Source of the DNA: Cephalopachus bancanus
Lineage: Eukaryota; Chordata; Mammalia; Primates; Tarsiidae
NCBI GenBank assembly: GCA_027257055.1
Contig: JAPVLO010000321.1
Location: forward strand, 434,001-498,000
DNA: 64,000 nt
Direction: 5' to 3'
In this document: positions 23,276 through 34,085 of the stretch, piece by piece
How positions within the stretch are numbered: position 1 is the stretch's first letter
Layout: the number at the start of each line of letters is the position of its first letter
The notes under the pieces: model-generated
The model's database searches: none
Told to the model about the DNA's origin: nothing
What the model saw: only the letters and a program-made list of their open reading frames with translations
Made by a program: the position numbers and the translations under genes

Positions 23276-24190
23276 GACAAGGATACCAAGAGGACACAAT
23301 GGGAAAAGACAGTTTCTTCAAAAAGGTGCTGGGGAAACTGAATTTCCACAGGAAAACAATAAAATAGGACCCTCACCTCCCACCATAACAAAGATAAAGA
23401 TTAACACAAAATAGATAAAAGACCCAAATGCAAGACCTGAAACTATAAAACTCATAGAAGAAAATATAGAGGGAAAGCTCCTGAATGTTGGCCTTGGCAA
23501 TTTGGATATCACACCAAAAGCTCAGGCTACAGAAGCAACAATGAATAAGTGGGACAACATCAAACTAAAAAGCTTCTTCACAGCAAAGGAAACAGTCAAC
23601 AAAATGAAATAGCAGACTAGAGATTGGGGGGAAAAATTGCAAACCATGTAGAGGTTAATACTCCCAATTTTTTAAGTACTTATACTATTCAATACTAGAA
23701 AAAAAAATCTAACTTTAAAATAGGCAATCACCTGAACAGACATTTCTCCAGAGAAGATATTAAAATGGCCAACAAGCATATGAAAAGGTGCCCAACATAA
23801 TTTAATCACCAGGGAAATGCAAATCAAAACCACTATGAGGTATACTTCCAACCTATTAGGAAGATTGTCATCAAAAAGTCAAAAGATAGCAAATGCTGGT
23901 CAAGTTGTGGAGGAGCTGGAACCCTATACATTGTTGGTGGGAATGCAGATCGGTGCAGTCTTTAAGAACACAATATGGAGGTTCCTAAAGAAATTAAAAA
24001 TAGAACAACCATACAACCAGCAATCCCTCTTCTATGCATATACCCGAAGGAAATGACAACTCTTACAGATGTCTGCATACCTATGTTCATCGCAGCATTA
24101 TTCAAAATAGCCAAGATATGGAAACAACCTATGTATCCATTGATAAAGGAATGGATAAAGAAACTGTGGTGTATATATATGTGGTATATA
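23276..24190 (+). repeat. L1 LINE, ORF2 end and 3' region (block A, part 2)
   Basis: Continues L1: AAACTATAAAACTCATAGAAG, CTTCTTCACAGCAAAGGAAA, AGGGAAATGCAAATCAAAAC, GTTGGTGGGAATGCAGA, CCTATGTATCCATTGATAAA, to the TATATA run where a mariner element entered. Confidence 0.92.
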
Positions 24191-24192
24191 TA

Positions 24193-24418
24193 CAGGGGGT
24201 GCCCAAAAAATGTATACAAATTTTAAGTATGACGTTCACTCAAAAGATGTTATTAATCAAATAAATGCTAGCATTTCCATGCAATAGGCAGGGAAAAAAA
24301 AATGGCGGAAGCACAGTTGAGTGAACATCATACTACACATTGCTACCATAATTTAATTCAACTTAGAAAAGTAATAAATAGACATCTCTTAAAATGTGTA
24401 TATATTTTTGACACCCCA
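24193..24418. mobile_element. Mariner-type MITE with TA flanks and nested inverted repeats
   Basis: A 226-bp element bounded by TA on both sides (24,191-24,192 and 24,419-24,420) inside L1. Its termini are inverted copies: left GGGGTGCCCAAAAAATG then TATACAAATTTTA, right (reversed) GGGGTGTCAAAAATATATAC then ACATTTTA. A second inverted pair lies inside: AGTATGACGTTCACTCAA at 24,227-24,244 against TTGAGTGAACATCATACT at 24,317-24,334, one mismatch. The TA target and about 30-bp termini fit the Tc1/mariner superfamily; the family name is unknown to me. Confidence 0.75.
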
Positions 24419-24440
24419 TACATAGAATATATATATATAT

Positions 24441-24985
24441 GAAGGGGACCCCTCAAAAAAAAGCAGAATTATGTTTTGGAGGGCAAGCTTCATGTCGCAC
24501 AGACTTCCCCTACCAGGAAAATGTTCCAGGAACTCATTTACATCAGTGTCTCAGCTAGTGTTGTTGTGAGAGGCTACGTTTGACTTCAGTGAATTTTTTT
24601 GGAGATTGTTTCAGCACATTTGCCCATTTCATAATGAGTGATTTACCAATGCACCTGTCCAAACTGCACTGAATGTTTTGCTGTTTTTGACCCCAAACAG
24701 CATGACACTCTATTCACCTGATCTGAACCCAAGCAACTTTCTTGTGTTTTCCAGGTGAAAAAAAATCCTCAAAGAGAATCATTTTGCCAACGTGGAAAAA
24801 GTGAAACAAAAAGCAGCAGAAGTACTAAAAGGAATCAAATTGTACAAGTTCAAAACCATTTTGAGGGGTGGAAAAAGAGTCTCGATAGGTGTATTCCATC
24901 AAATGGAGAGTACTTTGAAGGTGATTGAAGATTAAACATGTAAGAATAAATACAACGTTTTAATAAACAAATATCAGTTAAATAT
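24441..24985 (+). pseudogene. Mariner-family transposase remnant, C-terminal part
   Basis: Two frames carry a recognisable mariner (DD34D) transposase end. At 24,702-24,755 the frame reads MTLYSPDLNPSNFLVFSR, the motif around the third catalytic Asp, which in active enzymes lies in PSD/PCD and is Asn here (PSN). After a frameshift, 24,866-24,928 reads HFEGWKKSLDRC, then NGEYFEGD and a stop, the usual C-terminus of one mariner branch. Upstream (24,441-24,700) the protein is not readable in one frame. No terminal inverted repeat is found at either end, so it may be a truncated or retrotransposed copy. It is dead. It sits beside the MITE in the same L1 gap; whether the two were one element is unresolved. 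Confidence 0.7.
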
Positions 24986-25014
24986 ATTTAATATATATTA
25001 AATATAATGTATAA

Positions 25015-25530
25015 ATATATATCTATAACAGAGTATAATTTAGCCTTAAAAAAGTAAATCCTGCCATTTGTTGTAACATGGATGCACCCAGAAGACATTG
25101 TGCTGTGTAAAATATGCCATGAAAATAAAATTGCATAATCTCACTTACATGTGGAATCTTTTTCAAAAAGTCAAATATACAATGATAGAGACTAACACAA
25201 CAGTTATGGGGGGGGTGGAAAAGGGGGAAAGAGAGGGTAGGAATGGGGAGCTGTAAGTCAGTGGATACAAAGCAGCAGATATATAAGATGTCCAAGTCTA
25301 GAGATTTTGTGTATAACACAAGGGTGGTGGGTCATAAAATTATACTGTATTTGGAATTCCTCCTAAAAGAATAGATGTTGCTACTTTTGCCACACAAAAA
25401 AGAGTAATTATGTGAGGAAGACGTGTTAATTCACTTTACTATAGTAAGTGTTTTACTATCTATATATATCCCATGACACCATGTTGTGTACCTTAAATAT
25501 ACACAATAAATTTTAAAATAAGTAAATAAA
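25015..25530 (+). repeat. L1 LINE 3' UTR (block A, part 3)
   Basis: L1 resumes almost at the base where it stopped: GAGTATAATTTAGCCTTAAA, CCTGCCATTTGTTGTAACA, ATCTCACTTACATGTGG, then the G-rich run at 25,206-25,240 and the terminal CCTTAAATATACACAATAAA with a decayed A-tail ending at about 25,530. Confidence 0.9.
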
Positions 25531-25760
25531 TAGGATCAAGCTGGGAGAAATGAGAAGTTTTTTGAGAAAAGAACCAGGAGTTTGTGAAGGAGATGCCCTC
25601 AATCCACCGCAATCTGATGCCTCTGTCCAACAACATGCAGAAACTGCTCTAGAGGCTGGTAGTTCTTCCAATTGCCAATTGATAATAGATAATATTCAGT
25701 ACTTACCAGTGTGAACTTCTCTGATGCATTGGACCCTGTTGGCCATTCTCCTCTGCTACT
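25531..25760. other. Single-copy spacer
   Basis: Nothing recognised. Confidence 0.4.
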
Positions 25761-26043
25761 GTTTTTTATGGTTTTGTTTTTCGGAGTTGGGTTCTCACTC
25801 TGTCACCCTGGCTGGAGTGTAGCAGCACAATCATGGCTCATCACAGCCTTGACCTCCTGGGCTCAAGAATTCCTTCTGCCTCAGCCTCCTGAGTAGCTGG
25901 AGCACTACAGGTGCATGCCACCACACTCAGCTAATTTTTTTTTTTTGTAGAGATGAGTTCTTGCTATGTTGCCCAGGCTGGTCTTGAATTCCTGGGCTCA
26001 AGCAACCCTCCTGCCTTGACCTCCCAAAGTGCTGTGCCTGGCC
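25761..26043 (-). repeat. Alu, older J-like
   Basis: Reverse dimeric Alu with the J-type GAGCCCAGGAATTC region (26,000) and a shortened head (GTGCTGTGCCTGG, missing the 'gattacaggcgtgagccacc' stretch). Confidence 0.93.
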
Positions 26044-26430
26044 TGTTGTTGTTTAAAAATAATTGTATTTTCTAGCTGATGGCAGTAGTTCTCAGTCATG
26101 CTGTTATGGTACATTCTAGTGGAATGGTGAGGTTAAAATAGATAATTGATCAATAACATCCCTGGAAAGTGGTTAAGAATGTTGAAAGATGAATAAAACA
26201 AGGAACTTTATTGACAGACTCTTTGATAGGGTAACATTTGAACAGAGACCCAAATGAGCAGGAGCAGCCTTGGGGATAGCGAGGGAAGAGTCTCCAGAGA
26301 GAGGGACCGACTACAAATGAACAGGGAGGATGGGTGCAAGAAGTTCAGGGGGTGGAATCAGAGTCCTGTGAGGGGTGAGGCTTAGGAGGTAAAGCCAGCG
26401 AACTAGCAGGAGTGACTGATCATGGGTGGC
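26044..26430. other. Single-copy or very old repeat spacer
   Basis: The stretch AACATTTGAACAGAGACCCA at about 26,235 looks like part of a widespread ancient repeat, but I cannot name it. Confidence 0.35.
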
Positions 26431-27530
26431 TCTCTAGCCTCATCTGGCATCCAATCCAAATTTAGCAGGCATGCAAAAACGTAGGGAGATATGACCCAGA
26501 ATGAGAAGAAAAATAGATGGACTGAGAACCAGACCCAGATATGACACAGGTAAATTAAGTAGACAAGAACATTAAAACAGTGATGATAAAAACACTCCAT
26601 GTGTTCAAGAAGGTAGAAGAATGCATGTGTGTGATAGGAGAGATGCAGAGGACATGAAAAAAGACCTAGTCAAATTCTACAGATGAAAAATATTAGTTGA
26701 AATTAACAGCTTATTAGGCATTCTAGAAGAAAAGACTAGTAAACTTGAAGGCACACCAGTAGAAACAACTCAAGATGTAACACTGAGAAACGGTCTGGAA
26801 ACAATAACAAAGCATTGGTAAGATGAGGGGCAATGTCAAGCTGCCAGTATACATGCAGTCAGGGTCCCGGAAGAGGAGGCAGAAAGAATATTAAAGAAAT
26901 AATAACTAAAAAGTCCGAATCTCATAAAAACTCTAAACCTACAAATCTAAGATGCTCATGAACCTCCCAGCAGGAAAAAGCATTAAGACAACTACATCAA
27001 GACATATCGTGATCAAATTGCTTAAAACTAGTTTTAAAGAGAATGTTCTAAAGCAATGAGAGAAAACCAAGAGCAGATCAGAACTATAAGAAACATTAAA
27101 GGATGTTTTTGGTACAAAAGGAAAATGATGAGGATGGAAACTTGGATTTATGCCAAAAGATAAAAGAAGTTTCTAGAAATGGTAAATATATTGGTAAATC
27201 TAAAACTTTTAGAATAAAGTTTAAAATATCTATAAAAGGAAATGTACTGTTTGAGGCAAAAATAATGGTAATGCATTGTGGGGTTTAAACATATGTAGAA
27301 TTAAAGTGTTTGATAGCAGCAGCACAAAAGCTGGAAGCAAAGAAATAGAAATATACTGTTATGAGGATCTTGAATTTTACATGAAGTGATAAGATATTAC
27401 TTGAAAGTAGACTATATAAATTAAAGGTTGTACTGTAAACACTAAAGCAACAACTGAAAAAAAATGAGGGACGTATTGCTACTATGCTTGTAAAAAAGAC
27501 AAAGTAGAATCATAGAAATGATTAACCAAC
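26431..27530 (+). repeat. L1M/HAL1-type LINE, ORF1 and inter-ORF region
   Basis: Old mammalian L1/HAL1 order: ATGACCCAGAATGAGAAG, GAAAAATATTAGTTGAAA, CTAGAAGAAAAGACTAG, AGACATATCGTGATCAAATT, AAGGATGTTTTTGGTAC, AAAGGAAAATGATGAGGATG, AAATGGTAAATATATTGG, GGGGTTTAAACATATGTAG, AAAGCAACAACTGAAAAAAA. ORF1 is fully broken. Confidence 0.75.
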
Positions 27531-28633
27531 AAGAAGGCACAAAAAACAACCACAGAATATACATTCTACTCATTACCACATGGAACATATTGCAAGATCA
27601 ATCACATTCTTGACCATATATCAAGCATAAACACATTTCATAAGATCGAAATACTGCCATGCACCTTCTCAGACCAGAGTGGAATAAAAATAAATATCTA
27701 CACCAACAAAATTCCTCCAAACTCACAAAGACATGGACATTAAACAGCATGATGCTGAATTACTACTGGGTCAACACAGAAATCAAAGAGAAATTTTAAA
27801 ATTCCTGGAAACAAATGAAAATGAAGAGACATCCTACCAAAACCTCTGGGATGCCATGAAAACAGTTCTAAGAGGGGAATTTATATCTCTACAAACACAC
27901 ATCAAGAAAATGGAAAGATCACAAGTTATCAGCCTAACAAATTACCTAAGGGAATTTGAAAGACAAGACCACCAAAACCTTAACTTTAGCAGAAGAATCC
28001 AGATCACCAAAGTAAAAACCCAAATGTGAGACATAGAAGAAAAAAAACTATAGAAAAAAATTAACAAAGCAAATAGCTGGTTCTTTGAAAGTGTAAGCAA
28101 GGTTGATGAACCCCTAGCCAGAATGACCAAGAAAAAGAGAGAAAAAGCCAAATAAATGCAATCAAAAATGCAAAAGATGAAATCACAACTGATCCTGAAG
28201 AAATGCAAAAGATTACCAGAGATTACTATGCACATCTCTATGGAAACAAACTTGATAACCTAAATGAAATGGAGGACTTTCTGACATCACACAACCTCCC
28301 CAGGTTGAAACAAGAAGACACTGGGACACTAAATAGACCAATAACAACCCAGGAAATCGACTCTATCATAAGAAAACTACCTACAAAAAAAAAAGCCCTG
28401 GACCAGATGACTTTCCAGCGAAGTTCTACAAAACATACAAGGAGGAGATGATAACAATCTTATTGAAAGTATTCCAGGCAATTGAGAAAGAAGACTTCTC
28501 CCCAAATCATTTTACAAATCAATATCCCTAATGAGCATAGATACAAAAATTTCTCAACAAGATTCTAGCAAATCAGATCCAACAACACATCTCAGAAATC
28601 ATCTACCATAACTAAATAGCCTTCAACCCTGGA

Positions 28634-29209
28634 ATGCAGAGCTGGTTCTACATCTGCAAGCCCACAAATGCAACTAAATACATCAATAGATGTAAAAACA
28701 AGAACCGCTTGATTATATCATTAGACGCAGGAAAAGCTTTTGATAAAATCCAGCATCCCTTCTTGATAAAAACCCTTAAACACCTAGGCATAGAAGGAAC
28801 ATACTCCAAAATAGTAAATGCCATCTACAATAAACCCAAAGTCAGCATATTACTGAATGGACAGAAACTAGAAATATTTTCCCTAAAACCCAGAACAAGA
28901 CAAGGCTGCCCACTCTCACCCCCCTTGTTCAACATTGTGTTGGAAGTCCTAGATAAAGCAATTAAACAAGAGAAGGATATCAGGGGTATACAAATAAGAA
29001 AAGAAGAAGTTAAGTTATCCCTCTTTGCTGACGATATGATCCTATACCTCGAAAACCCAAGAGAATCTGTCAAAAACCTGCTTTCACTGATAAAGGACTT
29101 TGGCAAAGTCTCAGGATACAAAATAAATGTGCAAAAGACAATTGCATTCTTATACACCAAAAACAAGAAGGCAGAGAACCAAATAAAAAGCACAGTCACA
29201 TTCACAATA

Positions 29210-29257
<48 letters not shown>

Positions 29258-29362
29258 TACCTCAGCATCTTCCTAACCAGAGAAGTGAAGGACCTTTACA
29301 ATGAAAACTACAGAGAAATCCAAGAAGACACAAATGGAAAAATATTTCATGCTCACGGATAG
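28634..29362 (+). pseudogene. L1 ORF2 reverse-transcriptase domain, partial open frame
   Basis: The longest ORF of the window, 242 codons. It covers the L1 RT palm: residues 31-45 give [15 protein letters not shown] (first catalytic Asp region), then [21 protein letters not shown], and [15 protein letters not shown] with the intact FADD catalytic pair, followed by [10 protein letters not shown] run of Thr-His pairs near residue 195 comes from the in-frame CA microsatellite. The frame ends at a stop in the duplicated segment. The remaining ORF2 (endonuclease, C-terminal zinc-finger region) is broken or absent, so there is no functional product. Confidence 0.92.
29210..29255 (+). repeat. (AC)n microsatellite inside L1 ORF2
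   Basis: About 22 AC units, replacing part of ORF2 where L1 has ACACCAATAACAGACA-like sequence. Confidence 0.97.
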
Positions 29363-29516
29363 GAAGAATAAACCTTGTTAAGATGTCCATCCTACCAAAG
29401 GCAATCTACAGATTCCACACAATACCCATTAAATTACCAACATCATTCTTCTCAGACCTGGAAATGACAATACAGAAATTCATATGGAAATATAGACGAC
29501 CACCAATATGACACAA
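29331..29516 (+). repeat. Tandem duplication unit 1 within L1 ORF2
   Basis: From CAAATGGAAAAATATTTCAT to ACGACCACCAATATGACAC. Repeated with differences at 29,517-29,702. Confidence 0.9.
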
Positions 29517-29702
29517 ACAATGGAAAAATATTACATGCTCATGGATTGGAAGAATCAACCTTGCTAAGAAGTGCATCCTACTCAAGGCAATCTACAGATT
29601 TAACACAATACCCATTAAATTTCTAGCAGCATTCTTCTCAGACCTGGAAATGACAGTACAAGAATTCATATGGAAACATAAACGACCATGAATAGCCAAA
29701 AC
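29517..29702 (+). repeat. Tandem duplication unit 2 within L1 ORF2
   Basis: From CAATGGAAAAATATTACAT; period 186 bp. Shares AAGGCAATCTACAGATT, CACAATACCCATTAAATT, TTCTTCTCAGACCTGGAAAT and AATTCATATGGAAA with unit 1. Unit 2, not unit 1, runs on into normal L1 sequence. Confidence 0.9.
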
Positions 29703-30248
29703 AATCCTCAGCAAAAAAAAACAAAGCGGGAGGTACCACACTCCCAGACTTTATAAGCTTCATTATAAAGCTACAATAATCAAAACAACCTGGTATTGGT
29801 ACAAGAACAGGCATATAGACCAATGGGACAGAATAGAGATTCCAGAAGCAAAACATCAATTTCTCAACAAACTCATCTTCGACAAATCCTCTACTATCAA
29901 CCATTGGGGAGAGAAGCACCTATTTAGTAAATGGTGTTAGGAAAACTGGCTGACCACATGCAGAAGATTAAAACAAGACCCCTACCTATCCCCATACACA
30001 AAAATCAACTCTAAATGAATCAAAGACCTAAATATAAAATCTCAAACTATAAGAACCTTAGAAAATGCAGGAGACACCCTTATGGAAATTGGAACTGGCA
30101 ACCAATTCCTGATCAAAACCCGAAGTGTCCAGGCCATAAGAGATAAGATAGAAAAGTGGGACTTATCAAACTGACAAGCTTCTGCAAAGCCAAAGAAGAG
30201 AGCAAGGAGATGGCCCACAAACTGGGAAAAATATTTGACCCAAAAAAA

Positions 30249-30358
30249 TTTTTGCCAAGTTGCCCAGGCTGTTCTCAAACTCATGGGTTCAGGCAATCCC
30301 CTCACCTTTGCTTCCAAAAGTGTTGGGATTATAGGCTTGAGCCACCGTGCCTGGCCTG
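30249..30358 (-). repeat. Alu fragment (about 110 bp)
   Basis: Reverse Alu monomer piece: GTTGCCCAGGCTGTTCTC, GGGTTCAGGCAATCCC, AAAGTGTTGGGATTATAGGC, GAGCCACCGTGCCTGGCC. It sits exactly at the junction of two L1s of opposite orientation. Confidence 0.9.
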
Positions 30359-32131
30359 TATTTTTGATTTTTTAGTAATGGCCATTCTGACTGGTGTAAG
30401 GTAGTATCTTCTTGTGGTTTTAATTTGCATTTCCCTGATGGTGAGTGAGGTTGAGCATCTTTCATATGTTTGTTGGTCATTTGTATATCTTTTGAGAGAT
30501 GTCTGTTCATGTCATTCACCCACATTTTAATGGGGTTTGCATTTTTCTTGCTGATTTGTTTGAGTTCTTTGTAGATTCTGAAGATTAGTCCTTTGTCAGA
30601 TATGTAGTTTGTGAATATCTTCCCCCATTCTGTAGGTTGCCTATTTGCTCTGTTGACTATTTCTTTTGCTGTGCAGAAGCATTTTAGTTTAACTAAGTTT
30701 CACTTATTTATTTCTATTTTAGTTACATGTGCTTTTGGAGTTTTAGTCATAAATTCTTTGCCTAGGTTGATGTCCAGATGAGTATTTCCTAGGTTCTCTT
30801 CTAGGATTTTTATGATTTCATGTCCGACATTTAATTCTTTAATCCATTGTGATTTAATTTTGGTATATGGAAAGAGATCATGATCAAGTTTCATTTTTCT
30901 GCATGCAGCTATTCAGTTTTCCCAGCACAATTTGTTGAATAGGGTATCCTTTCCCCAGTGTATGTTTTTGTCTGTTTTGTCAAGATCAGTTGGTTGTAGG
31001 TATTTGGGTTTATTTCTGGATTCTCTATTCTGTTCCATTGGTCCATTGTCTGCTCTTGTACCAGTACCATGCTATTTTGGTTACTACAGTCTTGCAGTAT
31101 TGTTTGAAGTTAGGCAATGTGTGATGCTTCCAGTTTTACTTTTTTTGCCTAGGATTGCTTTGACTATTCTGGTTCTTTTTTGGTTCAATATGAATTTTAG
31201 GACTTTTTTTCTAATTCTGTGAAAAATGATGTTGGTAGTTTGATAGGGATGTCATTGAGTCTGTAGGTTGCTTTGAGTAATATGGTTATTTTAATTTTGT
31301 TGATTCTTCCAATCCATGAACATGGGATATTGCTCCATTTGTTTGTGTCCTCTAGAATTTCTTTCATCAAAGTTTTGTAGTTCTCCTTGTAGAGATATTT
31401 CATCTCCTTGGTTAAATATATTCCTAAGTATTTTAGCTTTTTAGCTGTTATTGTAAATGGAATTGAGTTCTTGATTTGATTCTCAGCTTGGTCGCCATTG
31501 GCATATAGCAGTGCTACTGATTTGTGTGTGTTGATTTTGAATCCTAAAACTTTACCAGTTTATCAAGTCCAGGAGTCTTTTGGAGGAGTCTTTAGGATTT
31601 TGTAGGTATAAGATCCTATCGTTGGCATACAGAGATAGTTTGATTTTTTTCTTTTTCAATGTGAATACCCTTTGTTTCTTTTTCTTTCCTGATTGCTCTG
31701 ACTAGGACTTTTATACTGTGTTGAATAGTAGTGGTAAAAGTGGGCATCCTTGCCTTGTTCCAGTTCTGAGGGGGAAAGTGTTCCATTTTTCTCCATTCAG
31801 GATGACATTGGCTATGGGTTTTTCATATATAGCTTTATTATTTTGAGAAATGTTCCCTCTATGCCTATTTTGCCGAGGGTTTTTATCATGAAGTAATGAT
31901 GGATTTCATCCAATATTTTTTCTGCATCTATTGAAATAATCATATGAGTTTTGTTTTTAATTCTGCTTATGTAGTGGATCACATTTACTGACTTGTATAT
32001 GTTTAACCACTCTTGCATCCCTGGGATAAAGTCAGCTTGGTCATTGTGTGTTTTCTGTTTGTTTTTGATGTGCTGTTGAATTCAGTTTGCTAATATTTTG
32101 TTGAGAATTTTTGTGTCTATGTTGATGTTCA
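30359..32131 (-). repeat. L1 LINE, ORF2 to 3' region (block C)
   Basis: Read on the minus strand: from GAACATCAACATAGACAC (32,131) through the RT palm, the connecting region and down to AGTCAGAATGGCCATTAC near 30,385. Its content overlaps that of block B, so it is a separate insertion rather than an inverted part of the same one. Confidence 0.92.
31812..32018 (-). pseudogene. L1 ORF2 reverse-transcriptase fragment (minus strand)
   Basis: A 68-codon frame with [20 protein letters not shown] and [16 protein letters not shown], the start of the L1 RT palm. The first catalytic Asp (ISIDAEK) is present. The frame stops at MKNP, and downstream RT motifs are out of frame. Confidence 0.88.
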
Positions 32132-32530
32132 CATTCTAATTTAAGGATGTTTTCTTATACAAGAAAGGGAACTTGCAGATGTGATTAAGGGTTTTGAGAA
32201 GGAGAGATTGTCCTGGATTATCTGGGTAAGGCCTAATGGGTTCTAATAAGAGGGTGGCAAGAGGAGCCAGTTTCAGATGTGGCCACAGAAGCAAGATATT
32301 GGAGTGATGTAGCCACAAATCAAGGAATGACAGCAACCTCTAGAAGCTGAAAAAAGCAAGAAACAGATTCTCCCCTGGAGCCTTCAGAAGGAACTGGCCC
32401 TGTCAACACTTATTTTAGCCCTGTAAGACTCACTTGGTACTTCTGATCTCCAGTAAAAGAATAAATTAGTGTTGCTTTAGGCCTCTGAGTTTATGGTTAT
32501 TTGCTGTGGTAGGAACAAGAAAACTACTAC
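32132..32530 (+). repeat. MLT1-type MaLR LTR
   Basis: AACTTGCAGATGTGATTAAG, CTGGATTATCTGGGTAAGG, GGAGCCTTCAGAAGGAACTG, CCAGTAAAAGAATAAATTAG, TGCTGTGGTAGGAACAAG follow MLT1. The 5' half is cut off at the L1 block C boundary. Confidence 0.8.
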
Positions 32531-32858
32531 AAGCCCCAAAGTGGAAACAACGCAAATATTCATCAAGAAGTGAATGGATAAAGAAATTGTGGCATATTCA
32601 AACAATGGAATACAGTGATAAAAAGGAACCAGCTATCGATACATGTAATAGCATGGATGAGTCATAAAATTGTCATCATAAGTGAAAGAAAACTTTTTAA
32701 AGAATAAATACTGAATTATTCTGTTTATGTAAGATCCTAGAAGCTGAAATTTAAATTATCCTGGTAGAAAGCAGACATGTGGTTGCCTGTGGGGTGGATT
32801 ACAGAAAGCATAAGAAAACTACTGGCAGTGACAGATATTGTAATAGTTTTTTAGCTGC
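32531..32858 (+). repeat. L1M LINE 3' fragment (block D, part 1)
   Basis: ATTCATCAAGAAGTGAATGG, AACAATGGAATACAGTGATA, AGCATGGATGAGTCATAAAA, GTTATGTAAGATCCTAG-like and GTGGTTGCCTGTGGGGTGG are old L1 3' sequence. Part 2 follows at 33,336. Confidence 0.85.
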
Positions 32859-33335
32859 ACAATAGATGACTACCAATTTGCTTAAAACAACACGTTTGTC
32901 ATCTCTCAGTTTCTGTGGATCAGCAATCCAGGTATGGCTTAGCTGGGTCTTTTACTTTAAGGTCACAGGTTGTGGGCTCATCTCAGGGCTTGACTAGGTT
33001 AGAGTTTGCTTCCAAGGTCACATGTTGTTGTCAGAACTCAGATCCTTGTGGGTTTTTTCTGGCTGTTGGTTGGAGGCCACTCTCCATTCTTTGCCATGTA
33101 GGTACCTCCATAAGGCAGCTCATAGCAAGAGGACTTGCTTCATGGCAGCCAGCAAGGAAATCTATGGCAAATGGAAATTGCAGTCTTATGTAACATATTC
33201 ACAGCAATGATGCATCATCACCTTTGCTTTATTCTATTGGTTAGAAATAAGCCATGGGTACTGCCCACACAAGGGGGTATACAAGGCCATGGATGCCAGG
33301 CATGGGACAATTGGGGGCCCTTTTATAGTCTGTCT
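32859..33335 (-). repeat. Old LTR-like insertion (MLT1-type, reverse)
   Basis: GCTTAAAACAACACGTTTGT, CTCAGTTTCTGTGGATCAGC, GGCTTAGCTGGGTC, ACATGTTGTTGTCAG, CTATTGGTTAGAAATAAGCC. This order is known from reverse-oriented old mammalian LTRs. It interrupts the L1M 3' end. Confidence 0.55.
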
Positions 33336-33480
33336 GTTACAAGTATGATCATTTAAATGATTGTAGTATTGATTTTATGGGCATGTATGTATGTCAAAAC
33401 ATATCAAATTGTGCATGTTTAAAACGTGCAGTTTTTGTTCACCAATTAGACCTCCATAAAGTTGTGAGAAACTAACAAAC
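33336..33480 (+). repeat. L1M LINE 3' terminus (block D, part 2)
   Basis: ATGTATGTCAAAACATATCA, AAATTGTGCATGTTTAAAAC, CACCAATTAGACCTCCATAA are the L1M 3' end with a decayed tail. Confidence 0.8.
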
Positions 33481-33489
33481 AAAAAAACT

Positions 33490-34085
33490 GATTATAGAAT
33501 AATATGGAAAAGCAAAGGGCCAAATCCAGCCATGAGAGAGGAAGGGAATCTTTCTGTAACAGATATTAAGACTTGTAATAAAGCTACTGTCGTTAAGAGT
33601 GTGGTATTCATACAGGGATAGACAAACAGTCTAGAGGAACAGATTAAAAACCCCAGAAGCAGACCCACACATACGTGGAAACTTGATAAACAACAGAGAT
33701 GGCATTCTAAATCAACAGGGAAAGGATGGACTTCTAAATAAATGATGTAGCGACAATTGGGTATCCATATGGAAAAAAAATAAAATTAGATATTTACTTC
33801 ATAACATTCACAAAAATAAATTTCAGGTGGAGTAGGCACCTAAATGTTTCAAAAGTAATACTTTAAAACTTGTAGAAGAAAATATAGATTCATCTCTATG
33901 CTTTTTGTGTAGGGAAGAAATTTTAAAATAATACATGGAAAATGTAAGCTATAAAAGAGCAAGAAATTTGATTGCCTTAAAATTAAAATCTTCTGTACAA
34001 CAAAACACCATTGAATAAAAAGACAAGCTACACAAGAGAAAAATTGTTTATGACTGAACACAGGATATGTACTCATATTGTATCT
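33490..34085 (+). repeat. L1 LINE, ORF2 C-terminal region (block E, part 1)
   Basis: ATAATATGGAAAAGCAAAGG, GTGTGGTATTCATACAGGGA, GAAACTTGATAAACAACAG, GGAAAAAAAATAAAATTAG, TTTCAGGTGGAGTAGGC show an old L1. It continues after the Alus to about 35,300. Confidence 0.85.

Larger units (their letters stand above)
27531..30243 (+). repeat. L1 LINE, ORF2 region (block B)
   Basis: Nearly continuous L1 ORF2 from the endonuclease-RT connection (GAATATACATTCTACTCATT) through RT to the C-terminal segment (GACAAGCTTCTGCAAAGCC). It contains a CA array at 29,210-29,255 and a 186-bp internal duplication at 29,331-29,702. The 3' end is missing: it stops at AAATATTTGACCC against an Alu fragment. Confidence 0.93.

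Noticed and set aside
22017..25530. Reading the opposed L1 blocks at 22-32 kb as one twin-primed insertion
   Set aside because: Blocks B and C overlap in ORF2 content, and block A has its own 3' end, so they are separate insertions.
27531..30243. An active L1
   Set aside because: Frames are broken, there is an internal duplication, and the 5' UTR, most of the endonuclease and the 3' end are missing.
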